From assembly GCA_900548675.1 (NCBI GenBank), contig URLJ01000024.1, forward strand, positions 1-25,806: a stretch of 25,806 nt of DNA, written 5' to 3'. A program made the position numbers and the translations under genes. Origin of the DNA: an uncultured Mollicutes bacterium (lineage in GTDB: Bacteria; Bacillota_I; Bacilli_A; ML615J-28; CAG-313). Within the stretch, counting starts at the first letter, position 1; each line of letters starts with the position of its first letter. The notes under the pieces are model-generated. The model did no database searches and was not told where the DNA came from. It worked only from the letters and a program-made list of their open reading frames with translations. Positions 1-6,787 of this stretch are shown here, in pieces.

Positions 1-43
1 AGAGTCCTTTCTCAAAACCCATACGATGATTGACAAACCGTCA
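1..43. mobile_element. Terminal fragment of an insertion sequence (IS3-like), left edge of window
   Basis: Bases 23-43 are an exact reverse complement of 25695-25715 at the other end of the window, where the sequence is the terminal repeat next to an IS3-type transposase tail. Reading inward from this copy (minus strand), the repeat is followed by ATGGGTTTTG and then GAGAAAGGA, which resembles a ribosome binding site. This could therefore be the upstream (left) end of an element whose transposase runs on the minus strand outside the window. No transposase codons can be verified here, so the orientation is an inference. Confidence 0.5.
23..43 (+). repeat. 21-bp inverted repeat, copy 1 (putative IS terminal repeat)
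   Basis: The sequence ACGATGATTGACAAACCG plus TCA matches 25695-25715 exactly in inverted orientation. The outer tip TGACGG begins with TG, as is usual for IS3-family ends. Confidence 0.7.
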
Positions 44-44
44 G

Positions 45-76
45 TGTTCGTGTACACAATCTAGTGTACACGAACA
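45..76. repeat. Perfect 13-bp inverted repeat with 6-base loop
   Basis: Arms 45-57 and 64-76 (TGTTCGTGTACAC and its exact complement) flank the loop AATCTA. Each arm contains the self-complementary octamer GTGTACAC, at 50-57 and 64-71. No T-run follows, so it is not a typical terminator. It lies two bases beyond the IS end and about 30 bases upstream of the -35 of the next gene. It could be an operator, a cruciform site or an IS target; nothing in the window decides between these. Confidence 0.75.
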
Positions 77-105
77 GGTAAGCATTCAAAAATAAATTAT
101 ATTTC

Positions 106-134
106 TTGCAATAATTGCTTTATTATGATATAAT
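106..134 (+). promoter_or_regulatory. Sigma-A-type promoter of the DUF898 gene
   Basis: A -35 TTGCAA (106-111), a 17-base spacer and a perfect -10 TATAAT (129-134) are present. The -10 is preceded by TGA, giving an extended -10. The start codon lies 45 bases downstream. Confidence 0.7.
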
Positions 135-178
135 ACTATGTGATAATACACATGTTCAATTTATGAAGGAGATTATTT

Positions 179-802
179 ATGGAAAATAAATCAAAATTTA
201 ATGGCACTGCTGGTGGATTATTCTTACATATGTTACTTGCAAGTTTAGTTGTAAGCGTAACTTGCTTTATCGCTCTTCCATGGGCAATTTGCTATTTAGG
301 CACTTACATTGCAGAAAATGTTGAACTTAATGGACGTACTTTAAAATTCACTGGTAAAGCTGGAAATTTATTTGGTAGTTACATTAAATGGCTTTTATTA
401 TCAATCATCACTTGCGGTATCTATTCTTTATGGGTACCTACAAAAGTAGTTGCTTGGTTCGTTAAAAATGTTCATTTCGCTGATAGTGATGCTGAAGCAG
501 TATCTGAATTTAAAGGTTCAGGTTTAGGCGTTTGGGGTATGTTATTCCTTTATAACTTAATTTTAAACGTTACTTTAGGAATCGCAGCACCTTGGGCTAT
601 GGTTATGTTAGTTAACTATATTTTCGAAAACTCAGTTATCGATGGAACATTAATCGTGTTCACAGGTAATGGTGGAGCATTCTTTGGTACTTGGCTACTT
701 GGCTTAGTATTAATTACTATCACTTGCGGTATTTACAGCATTTGGTTTAACGTAAAACTTATTTCTTGGTTTGTTGAAAGAACAGGTTATAAAGCAGCAT
801 AA
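179..802 (+). CDS. DUF898-like integral membrane protein with duplicated domain
   Basis: This 207-residue membrane protein is built from two copies of a ~95-residue unit (about 5-100 and 108-203). Each copy runs: F-x-G-T/S, a hydrophobic segment ending in (L/A)PWA, an amphipathic Y(I/L)xEN segment, G-x-L-x-F-T-G-x-G/A, and a second hydrophobic segment ending in ITCGIYS-W. About four membrane segments are expected. The pattern matches the DUF898 (YjgN-like) family, whose biochemical function is not established. The ATG is supported by AAGGAG at 166-171. The gene has its own promoter and its own terminator, so it appears monocistronic. The family call rests on the repeated PWA and TCGIYS patterns. 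Function is unknown. Confidence 0.7.
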   Translation: MENKSKFNGTAGGLFLHMLLASLVVSVTCFIALPWAICYLGTYIAENVELNGRTLKFTGKAGNLFGSYIKWLLLSIITCGIYSLWVPTKVVAWFVKNVHFADSDAEAVSEFKGSGLGVWGMLFLYNLILNVTLGIAAPWAMVMLVNYIFENSVIDGTLIVFTGNGGAFFGTWLLGLVLITITCGIYSIWFNVKLISWFVERTGYKAA

Positions 803-860
803 TTTAAAAATGATACAATATGTGTATTATTGATAACTTGTTAATAAAATTTATCAAGGT

Positions 861-888
861 AGGATGGTGTTTTGGCACCATCCTTTTA
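861..888 (+). terminator. Rho-independent terminator after the DUF898 gene
   Basis: The 9-bp perfect stem AGGATGGTG / CACCATCCT (861-869 with 876-884) is followed by TTTT. It isolates the first gene from the phosphopantetheinyl transferase. Confidence 0.85.
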
Positions 889-941
889 TTAAACATTAAT
901 AATTTAAAATTAGAAAAAAACTTTGTTAAAGGGGTGTTAAA

Positions 942-1550
942 TTGAAATTATATGTCGTTGATATAAGAAAACTCTTCTTAAAGGGAGAAGTTATATCAGA
1001 GTTTCCTTTTGATGTGCAATGTGAAATTAATAAACATAAAGAACGTGATCATTACGAAGAAAGTTTGGGAGCATGGTATGTACTAAAAGAAGCGTTAAGC
1101 AAAGATTTTAACATAAATATAAATGATTTAAAACTTAAGCATAATGATTACGGAAAACCATTCTATGATGAAATTTCATTCAACATCTCTCATTCATATG
1201 GCTTAGTGGCAGTCGCAATTTCATCCACATGGTGTGGTGTTGATATTGAAAAAATAACCGATGTATCGTTAAAATTAAGTGAAAAGATACTTAGTTTTAA
1301 AGAAAAACTAGTTTTTGATATGATTCCAAACGATACTCAGAAAAGAAATTATTTGATTCGCCAATGGGTAATTAAAGAAGCGTATTACAAAATGACGGGA
1401 ACAGGTCTTTCCTATGCTAAATTAAAAGAACCACTTGGATATCCGGTCGATAATATATATTTTGAAGAAATAACAATTGATCAATCTAACAGCTATTATT
1501 TAGCAGCGATTGGAGATGTAGGAAAAATAGAGGTATTTAAAAAACTATGA
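942..1550 (+). CDS. Sfp-type 4'-phosphopantetheinyl transferase
   Basis: This 202-residue enzyme of the Sfp class would transfer 4'-phosphopantetheine from CoA to the serine of carrier-protein domains. Hallmarks are in order: NISHS (81-85), GVDIE (99-103, with Mg-binding D101 and E103), and the W-x-x-KEAYYK block (W142, K145, E146). The start is TTG, preceded by AAAGGGGTG at 929-937 with good spacing; the first downstream Met would remove the N-terminal domain. The length suits the Sfp/Gsp group rather than the ~120-residue AcpS. No carrier protein, NRPS or PKS gene is nearby, so the partner may be the fatty-acid ACP or a carrier encoded elsewhere. It is flanked by terminators on both sides and appears monocistronic. 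Confidence 0.88.
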   Translation: MKLYVVDIRKLFLKGEVISEFPFDVQCEINKHKERDHYEESLGAWYVLKEALSKDFNININDLKLKHNDYGKPFYDEISFNISHSYGLVAVAISSTWCGVDIEKITDVSLKLSEKILSFKEKLVFDMIPNDTQKRNYLIRQWVIKEAYYKMTGTGLSYAKLKEPLGYPVDNIYFEEITIDQSNSYYLAAIGDVGKIEVFKKL

Positions 1551-1551
1551 T

Positions 1552-1600
1552 AAGGTTATTGAAGTTTACTTTATTGGGTGAATTTCAATGACCTTTTTTT
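1552..1600 (+). terminator. Rho-independent terminator after the phosphopantetheinyl transferase gene
   Basis: A 12-bp stem is formed by 1552-1563 (AAGGTTATTGAA) and 1584-1595 (TTCAATGACCTT), with one T-G wobble and a 20-base loop. It runs into a T-stretch ending at 1600. Confidence 0.8.
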
Positions 1601-1608
1601 CTAATTAG

Positions 1609-1637
1609 TTGACTTATAAGTATAATAATTGTATAAT
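1609..1637 (+). promoter_or_regulatory. Strong sigma-A-type promoter of the galU-GT4-plsC operon
   Basis: TTGACT (1609-1614), a spacer of exactly 17 bases, and TATAAT (1632-1637). Transcription would begin near 1644, about 25 bases before the galU ATG. Confidence 0.85.
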
Positions 1638-1669
1638 ATATTTAACCCGGTTGAATATTAGGAGTGCTT

Positions 1670-2530
1670 ATGATAAATCAAGTTATTATTCCGATAGCAG
1701 GAAAAGGAACACGCTTTTTACCGATTACAAAAAGCGTTTGTAAAACTTTACTACCAATAGTTGATAAACCAACTATTCATTACTTAGTTAATGAGGCCAT
1801 TGAAGCAAAAGCAGAGGAAGTAATAATCGTAATGAGTCCAGAACAAGCTGATGTTAAAAATTATTTTAATATTAACACTAATTATGTTGCTTCGTTAACT
1901 AAAGAGTACAAGGAAATAAAAGAAATTGAAAATATTCTCAAAAAAATAAAAATCTCTTATGTTATTCAAGAAACACCTAAAGGGCTTGGTGATGCGATTA
2001 TGTGTGCTAAACCATTATTAAAAAATAATACATTTGGTGTTATTTTAGGGGATGATTTAATAAAAAAGACCATGAGCGTCTATGGTATAAATGAATTAAT
2101 AACAAAATATAATAAAATAGAGGGATTATATTTAGGAGTGCAAGAAGTAAAAATTGAAGATACTTCTAAATATGGTATTATTGGGGGAACTTTAAAAAAA
2201 GGGCTTATTTATGTTAATGAAATCGTTGAAAAACCTCTAACTAATCCGCCATCAAATTTTGCATGTATCGGTAGATACCTTTTACCATATAAAATATTCG
2301 ACTATTTAGAAAAGACGATGCCTGGTGTCAATAAAGAAATCCAACTTACCGATGCGATTGAAGCGTATCGCCAGGAATATGATAATGTTTTCGCTGTTAA
2401 AATAAGAGGAAAAAGATTTGATATTGGTTCTAAAGTAGGATACCTAAAGGCTAACATTGACTATAGTATGTCACGTGAAGACTTAAAAGAAGATATTAAT
2501 GACTATTTAAGGGAGGTAATTGATGGCTAA
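1670..2530 (+). CDS. galU: UTP-glucose-1-phosphate uridylyltransferase (GalU)
   Basis: This 286-residue cytoplasmic nucleotidyltransferase forms UDP-glucose from UTP and glucose-1-phosphate. The signature loop IPIAGKGTRFLPITKS near the N-terminus, LPIVDKP shortly after, ILGDDL mid-protein, the IGRYLLP and VEKP blocks, and the C-terminal GKRFDIGSKVGYLKA match GalU. Length is typical. ATG 1670 is chosen because AGGAG (1660-1664) sits five bases upstream; a GTG at 1664 would lie inside that site. The block around VCKTLLP departs from the usual IPKEMLP. It is the first gene of an operon with a GT4 glycosyltransferase and an acyltransferase, so its product probably feeds glycolipid synthesis. It overlaps the next gene by 8 bases. 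Confidence 0.9.
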   Translation: MINQVIIPIAGKGTRFLPITKSVCKTLLPIVDKPTIHYLVNEAIEAKAEEVIIVMSPEQADVKNYFNINTNYVASLTKEYKEIKEIENILKKIKISYVIQETPKGLGDAIMCAKPLLKNNTFGVILGDDLIKKTMSVYGINELITKYNKIEGLYLGVQEVKIEDTSKYGIIGGTLKKGLIYVNEIVEKPLTNPPSNFACIGRYLLPYKIFDYLEKTMPGVNKEIQLTDAIEAYRQEYDNVFAVKIRGKRFDIGSKVGYLKANIDYSMSREDLKEDINDYLREVIDG

Positions 2531-3005
2531 TTTTTTAAAAAATGAATTAATAAAAGCATTATCGTTTATTAAAAAGAGACTTGGTAAAAATGAAAAAGCC
2601 AATACTCTATCAATTTCGTCGTATCTTATTCTAACAACAATCGAAGAAAAAGGCGAAGTATGTGGTGATGGTAAAACAGCTATCAAAATTTCTGATTTAA
2701 GAGAAGCATTAAAAATGTCTGATGCAGCGCTTGCGAAACAGACAAAAAAGATGGTTAAAGAAGGTTTAATTGAAAAATTCTCCTCATCAATTGATCATCG
2801 TTATAAGTATCTCGTTATAACAGAATATGGAAGAACAAGACTTCAAAATAAAACAGAAACTAAACTTGAACTTCCCGATAGTTTAATAGATAATTTAGCT
2901 GAAGAAGAAGTAAAACACCTAGTTGCGTTATTGAATGAAGCAACGCAAATAATGAATAAAGGTCTAAAAAAAGGAGAAGAACATGAAGATAACTATAGTA
3001 AGTGA
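2523..3005 (+). CDS. Winged-helix (MarR-like) transcriptional regulator
   Basis: This 160-residue protein resembles MarR-family regulators. A helical N-terminus is followed by a helix-turn-helix segment (IKISDLREALKMSDAALAKQTKKMVKEGLI, about residues 58-87), a wing (SSSIDHRYKYLVITEYGRTRL), and a C-terminal helix suited to dimerisation. ATG 2523 follows GGGAGG (2511-2516). The start overlaps the end of galU, and the gene's own end overlaps the glycosyltransferase by 23 bases, so translation is probably coupled. Its place inside a lipid/sugar operon suggests it senses a lipid or sugar signal and controls this operon. That is inference: the ligand and operator are not visible. Confidence 0.7.
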   Translation: MANFLKNELIKALSFIKKRLGKNEKANTLSISSYLILTTIEEKGEVCGDGKTAIKISDLREALKMSDAALAKQTKKMVKEGLIEKFSSSIDHRYKYLVITEYGRTRLQNKTETKLELPDSLIDNLAEEEVKHLVALLNEATQIMNKGLKKGEEHEDNYSK

Positions 3006-4116
3006 TGTTTTAGGAAGTGAAAATAACGGAACTACCATCACTGCCAAAAGACTAATTTCCAATTTGGAAGAAAGAGGACATATGGTTAGAGTGCTATCAC
3101 CGATGCCATCAGATAAAGAAAACTATTATACTGTTCCTAAACGAAGTTTTGGTCCATTTAATGAATATGTTAGAAAAAATGGTGTAGAACTTGCAAAAGT
3201 AGATAAAGACATTGTAAGAAAAGCAATTGAAGGTAGCGATGTAGTTCACATAGTATTACCATTTAAACTAGGAATTGCGGCGAGTGAAGTCGCAAGAGAT
3301 TTAAATATTCCGATGACATCAGCTTTTCACTGTCAAGCAGAAAACGTTACAACACATTTATTCCTTCAAAACTTTGCTCCCGCAAATCGTTTTGTATATC
3401 GTAGATTCTATCGTAAATTTTACAAAAATCAAAAATTTGTTCATTGCCCAACAGCTTTTATCGCCAATGTTTTAAGAGAAAATGGCTATGATATGGACTT
3501 AAGAGTAATCTCTAATGGTGTTGCCCCTGAGTACCATGTAGTGGAAAGCACTAAGCCTGAGGCTCTAAAGGATAAGTACTGCATAGCTTTTGTAGGACGT
3601 CTTTCAAAAGAAAAGAGCCATGACTTCTTAATAGAAGCCGTTAACAAAAGTAAATATCGTGATAAAATTCAATTGATGTTTGCGGGTAATGGCCCTAGAG
3701 AAAAAAATATTGTTGAATTAGGTAAAAAACTACCTAATCCTCCTATTATAGGCTTTTATAAAAAAGAAGAATTAGTAAAAATTTTAAATTACTGTGATTT
3801 ATATGTTCACCCCGCCGATGTTGAAATTGAAGCCATCGCATGTTTGGAAGCCATAACGTGCGGATTAGTGCCAATTATTTCTGATAGTAAAAAATCAGCC
3901 ACAAATAGTTTTGCTCTTCATCCAGAAAATTTATGTCACGCCCAAGATCCGGTTGATCTAGCAAATAAAATAGACTATATGATCGAGCATCCTGATGTAG
4001 TGAAAAAGATGAGAGAAGAGTATTTAGAGTATTCGAAAGAATTTAAAATATCAAATTGTATTGACAAAATGATTAAAATGTTTGAAGACGCGATAGAAAG
4101 TGCTAAAAAGGAATAG
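2983..4116 (+). CDS. GT4 family glycosyltransferase, probable diacylglycerol glucosyltransferase type
   Basis: This 377-residue retaining glycosyltransferase has a GT-B fold. The N-terminal half opens with MKITIVSDVLGSENNGTTIT and GGH-like ERGHMVRVLSP. The C-terminal half carries AFVGRLSKEKSHDFLIEA, FAGNGP, and the diagnostic E-x7-E (E281 and E289). The overall pattern resembles the mono- and di-glucosyldiacylglycerol synthases of wall-less and low-GC bacteria, which use UDP-glucose; the galU and plsC neighbours support this. The acceptor cannot be proved from sequence. The protein lacks a signal peptide and would act at the inner face of the membrane. AAGGAG (2971-2976) precedes ATG 2983. 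The stop codon is one base before the next start. Confidence 0.8.
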   Translation: MKITIVSDVLGSENNGTTITAKRLISNLEERGHMVRVLSPMPSDKENYYTVPKRSFGPFNEYVRKNGVELAKVDKDIVRKAIEGSDVVHIVLPFKLGIAASEVARDLNIPMTSAFHCQAENVTTHLFLQNFAPANRFVYRRFYRKFYKNQKFVHCPTAFIANVLRENGYDMDLRVISNGVAPEYHVVESTKPEALKDKYCIAFVGRLSKEKSHDFLIEAVNKSKYRDKIQLMFAGNGPREKNIVELGKKLPNPPIIGFYKKEELVKILNYCDLYVHPADVEIEAIACLEAITCGLVPIISDSKKSATNSFALHPENLCHAQDPVDLANKIDYMIEHPDVVKKMREEYLEYSKEFKISNCIDKMIKMFEDAIESAKKE

Positions 4117-4117
4117 T

Positions 4118-4924
4118 ATGGAAAATGCTAAAATAAGATATTATTACGATGAACGAAATGATGATTTTTGTCATACAAAGACAAATAAAGAAGTTATTGT
4201 TAATGAAAACTACAATTACTACTCTAAAAACATTTTTTTCAAAATGTTTAGTTTTGTTACATATTATTTAGTTGCTTTTCCGATTCTTTATTTATATTGT
4301 TATTTTATAAAGGGAATTAGAGTAAAAAATAGAAAAAATCTAAAAAGCATAAAAACAGGGGCCGTTCTTTATGGCAATCACACGAGTATCATCGATGCAT
4401 ATATTGGACCTGTTTTGTTGACGCCTTTTAGAAGATGTTACATCGTTGGTAATAAGGATGCTGTCTCAATAAAGGGAATATCACTACTAGTTAGATCACT
4501 CGGCTGTTTGCCTGTTCCTGATACGACAAAGGGGCTTATAAAAATGAATAAGAGTGTTTCGTCTATTCTAAAAGATGGTAAGATGATTATGATTTACCCA
4601 GAAGCCCATATTTGGCATTATTATACGGGTTTAAGACCATTTCCTGAAACTAGTTTTCGATTTGCAGCTAGCAATAATGTCCCTGCTGTCCCTATTGCTG
4701 TGACATATCAACATCGTAAAGGTTTTTTTAAAAATCATAAACCGCGAATGATCGTTTATGTAGGAAAACCAATATATGGAAAAAGCGAGTTAACTGTTAA
4801 GGAAAATGCTAGTTACCTTTGCTCAAAGACCCATAAAGCTGTTAGTGATTTGCTTAACAAAAATAATGGTTTTCCTCGTTATACTTATATAAAAAAATAT
4901 AAAAATTCATTAGGAGATAATTAG
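4118..4924 (+). CDS. 1-acyl-sn-glycerol-3-phosphate acyltransferase (PlsC-like)
   Basis: This 268-residue membrane-associated acyltransferase probably adds the second acyl chain to lysophosphatidate. The catalytic motif NH-T-S-I-I-D is at 87-93 (H88, D93). The substrate motif reads YPEA (160-163) where most relatives have (F/Y)PEG. One hydrophobic segment (about 40-64) precedes the catalytic motif. The N-terminal ~40 residues are polar and rich in Y, N and D. ATG 4118 is chosen over a GTG at 4100 because AAAAGGA (4106-4112) is correctly placed. It is the last gene of the galU operon. Phosphatidate from this enzyme would give the diacylglycerol acceptor for the upstream glycosyltransferase. 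Acyltransferase family is certain; exact substrate is not. Confidence 0.82.
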   Translation: MENAKIRYYYDERNDDFCHTKTNKEVIVNENYNYYSKNIFFKMFSFVTYYLVAFPILYLYCYFIKGIRVKNRKNLKSIKTGAVLYGNHTSIIDAYIGPVLLTPFRRCYIVGNKDAVSIKGISLLVRSLGCLPVPDTTKGLIKMNKSVSSILKDGKMIMIYPEAHIWHYYTGLRPFPETSFRFAASNNVPAVPIAVTYQHRKGFFKNHKPRMIVYVGKPIYGKSELTVKENASYLCSKTHKAVSDLLNKNNGFPRYTYIKKYKNSLGDN

Positions 4925-4961
4925 AGTTTAACTTGTAAGAGTAAGTTAAACTCTTTTTTTT
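4923..4961 (+). terminator. Rho-independent terminator of the galU-plsC operon
   Basis: A perfect 12-bp stem (4923-4934 AGAGTTTAACTT with 4943-4954) and an 8-base loop are followed by a T-run to 4961. The stem overlaps the plsC stop codon. Confidence 0.9.
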
Positions 4962-4969
4962 CAAGTTTA

Positions 4970-4978
4970 TGATATAAT
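4970..4978 (+). promoter_or_regulatory. Extended -10 promoter of the radical SAM operon
   Basis: TGATATAAT at 4970-4978 is an extended -10. No good -35 lies at the right distance; that position falls inside the preceding terminator. The start codon is 24 bases downstream, so the leader is very short. A weak -35 may mean an activator is needed; the operon's own LytTR protein is a candidate, by inference. Confidence 0.55.
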
Positions 4979-5001
4979 AATGCTTTAAGAAGGTATTAAT
5001 A

Positions 5002-5868
5002 ATGGATAAAATTTTTAATCAAATATATGTAGAAATATCAAACATATGTAATCTAAATTGCCCATTTTGTATACATTCCAAAAGAAAACAAAATGTAATG
5101 TCTAATGAAGAATTTAAAATAGTCATGAATGAAATAGCACCATATACGAAAAGTGTTTATTTACATGTTTTAGGTGAACCATTAATTCATCCCAACTTTC
5201 TTCAAATTCTAGAGACTGCAAAAGAAAAGAAAATTAATTTAAAAATAACTACTAATGGTATTAATTTATCAAAATATGGTGATGAAATCATCAAAAGTGG
5301 CATTGTCAAACGCGTTAATATATCACTTCAAGCGATGATGTCGTTAAAAGAAGTTGAATATGAAAAGTATTTAAGTAACGTTTTGACATTTGTTAAAAAA
5401 GCATCTACCATAGGGAGTTTAAATGTTTCCCTTAGAGTTTGGGGAAACTTTAAAAAAGAAAGTAGTGCTGTAAAAGAAGTTATTTCACGCTTTTTTTTAA
5501 AGAATTTGGGCATTAATGAAATTGAAAACGGTAAAATGGTTTTACCTCATGTTTATTTTTCACTAGAAGAAGAATTTAAATGGCCATCATTGACAGATGA
5601 AATTAATAATAATAGGACGACTTGTTTGGGTGGAAAAACCCATTTAGGTATTTTATCTGATGGCCGAGTAGTAATATGTTGTCTCGATTCTAATGGTGAA
5701 ACAGCATTAGGAAATATTTTTTCAGAACCATTTTCTAAAATAATTAAAAATCCCCAATATCAAAGTGCACTAGAGGGGTTTAAAACAAAAAAAGCGATAC
5801 TACCTTTATGTAAAAAGTGTACGTATCGAAATCGATTTATTAAAAAAAATGAGGAGGTGTTGAAGTGA
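5002..5868 (+). CDS. Radical SAM protein with partial SPASM/twitch C-terminal cluster domain
   Basis: This 288-residue radical SAM enzyme has the [4Fe-4S] motif CNLNCPFC (C16, C20, C23). The GGEP-like SAM-binding stretch HVLGEPLIHP follows near residue 55, and TTNGINL after it. The C-terminal region has C208, C226/C227, and a CKKC pair (C270, C273) around SDGRVVICC and GNIFSEPF, resembling a shortened SPASM or twitch domain that binds an auxiliary Fe-S cluster. Such enzymes often modify peptides or proteins, but no precursor-like short peptide gene is visible beside it. ATG 5002 follows AAGAAGG. It is the first gene of an operon with a LytTR regulator and membrane proteins. The substrate is unknown. 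The family is clear and the function is not. Confidence 0.82.
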   Translation: MDKIFNQIYVEISNICNLNCPFCIHSKRKQNVMSNEEFKIVMNEIAPYTKSVYLHVLGEPLIHPNFLQILETAKEKKINLKITTNGINLSKYGDEIIKSGIVKRVNISLQAMMSLKEVEYEKYLSNVLTFVKKASTIGSLNVSLRVWGNFKKESSAVKEVISRFFLKNLGINEIENGKMVLPHVYFSLEEEFKWPSLTDEINNNRTTCLGGKTHLGILSDGRVVICCLDSNGETALGNIFSEPFSKIIKNPQYQSALEGFKTKKAILPLCKKCTYRNRFIKKNEEVLK

Positions 5869-6311
5869 GGCTGCGGGTCGAAGAAAGCATTGATAACGAA
5901 GAAGTAGAAGTTATTATAAAATGTTCTAAGAATGATGAACATATAAAACGTTTAATAGGTCTCATTAATACACAATTTACCAATATGATTGGTAAGTTAG
6001 ATGGTGAAAATGTAATTATAAATCTTCAAAATATATATTATTTTGAGGCTGTTGAAAACAAAGTATTTGCATACGAAAGTAAAACAGTGTATGAGGTTCC
6101 GTATAAAATTCAAGAACTTAATCTTTTGTTACAAGATACGACATTCATTCAAATATCAAGAACAATAATTTTAAATGTTACAAAAATTCAAAAGGTAAAA
6201 CCACTAGTAAATGGTCGCATTTTGGCGGTTCTAGATAACACTGAAAAAGTTATCATTACTCGCGTTTATAGTTATGATTTTAAGGAAAGAATCAGAAAGG
6301 AGGTAAAATAA
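5865..6311 (+). CDS. LytTR DNA-binding domain regulator
   Basis: This 148-residue regulator has a ~45-residue N-terminal extension and a LytTR DNA-binding domain (about 48-145). The domain is shown by IINLQNIYYFEAVENKVFAY, the segment YKIQELNLLL, FIQISRTIILNVTKIQKVKP, and the closing VITRVYSYDFKERI. It lacks a receiver domain, so it is not a classical response regulator. It belongs to the small LytTR proteins paired with a DUF3021 membrane partner, which is encoded next. The GTG start lies in a GTGA overlap with the upstream stop, with GAGGAGG (5851-5857) ideally spaced. It probably binds direct repeats near its own promoter; no convincing repeat was found by eye. Confidence 0.85.
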   Translation: MRLRVEESIDNEEVEVIIKCSKNDEHIKRLIGLINTQFTNMIGKLDGENVIINLQNIYYFEAVENKVFAYESKTVYEVPYKIQELNLLLQDTTFIQISRTIILNVTKIQKVKPLVNGRILAVLDNTEKVIITRVYSYDFKERIRKEVK

Positions 6312-6787
6312 TGAAAGTATTTATTAATTATATGCGTAAACTCTTGTTAACATTTGTCATTATTTTTTCGGTTGCCTTCTTTGCTTATATAATGATAGAA
6401 TATCTTATATTCAAACAAAACATTGTGAGAATCAATTACATAATCTATATAACTTTGATTATCGCCGCAGGAAGTATTGTTTTGAGTTTATTTTACTTAA
6501 TCAATAATATTTCTAGTGTAATACAGGCCTTAGTTACATATACTATTATTACTTTAGTAATTTATGGTATGGGAATGATTAGTGGTTGGTTTAATCATAA
6601 AATATTAGAAATCATCCTCTATGGTATACTATTTAGTGGATTAGGTGCCCTTATTTTAACAAGTGGGGTAATGGTCCGTAATCACCTTCGCTCTAAAGAA
6701 TTGAATGAAGAACTTTTAGCATTTAAAAAATCAACTTCGATCTCAAAAGAGGAGAAAGGAGCTAGTGAACATGAAAAGAATATGTAA
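6311..6787 (+). CDS. DUF3021 family four-helix membrane protein
   Basis: This 158-residue protein has four hydrophobic segments (about 10-32, 42-64, 70-90, 98-120) and a charged cytoplasmic tail. Size, topology and position directly after a LytTR gene fit DUF3021, a family of membrane partners of LytTR regulators thought to restrain or control them. The stop and start share one base (TAATG). AAGGAGG (6298-6304) precedes the start. It overlaps the next gene by 17 bases from the ATG at 6771. A role as signal-sensing anti-activator is inferred from the gene pair, not proved. Confidence 0.75.
   Translation: MKVFINYMRKLLLTFVIIFSVAFFAYIMIEYLIFKQNIVRINYIIYITLIIAAGSIVLSLFYLINNISSVIQALVTYTIITLVIYGMGMISGWFNHKILEIILYGILFSGLGALILTSGVMVRNHLRSKELNEELLAFKKSTSISKEEKGASEHEKNM

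Noticed and set aside
45..76. Palindrome read as a terminator or as CRISPR repeats
   Set aside because: No T-run follows, and there are only two octamer copies with no spacer-repeat pattern.
4925..5001. Precursor peptide gene before the radical SAM gene
   Set aside because: The space holds only a terminator and a promoter; there is no start codon with a ribosome binding site apart from that of the radical SAM gene itself.
5002..5868. Radical SAM protein as a full SPASM peptide maturase
   Set aside because: The C-terminal cysteines (C208, C226/C227, C270, C273) are fewer than the full seven-cysteine SPASM set, and no precursor is adjacent. It is kept as a partial SPASM/twitch protein.
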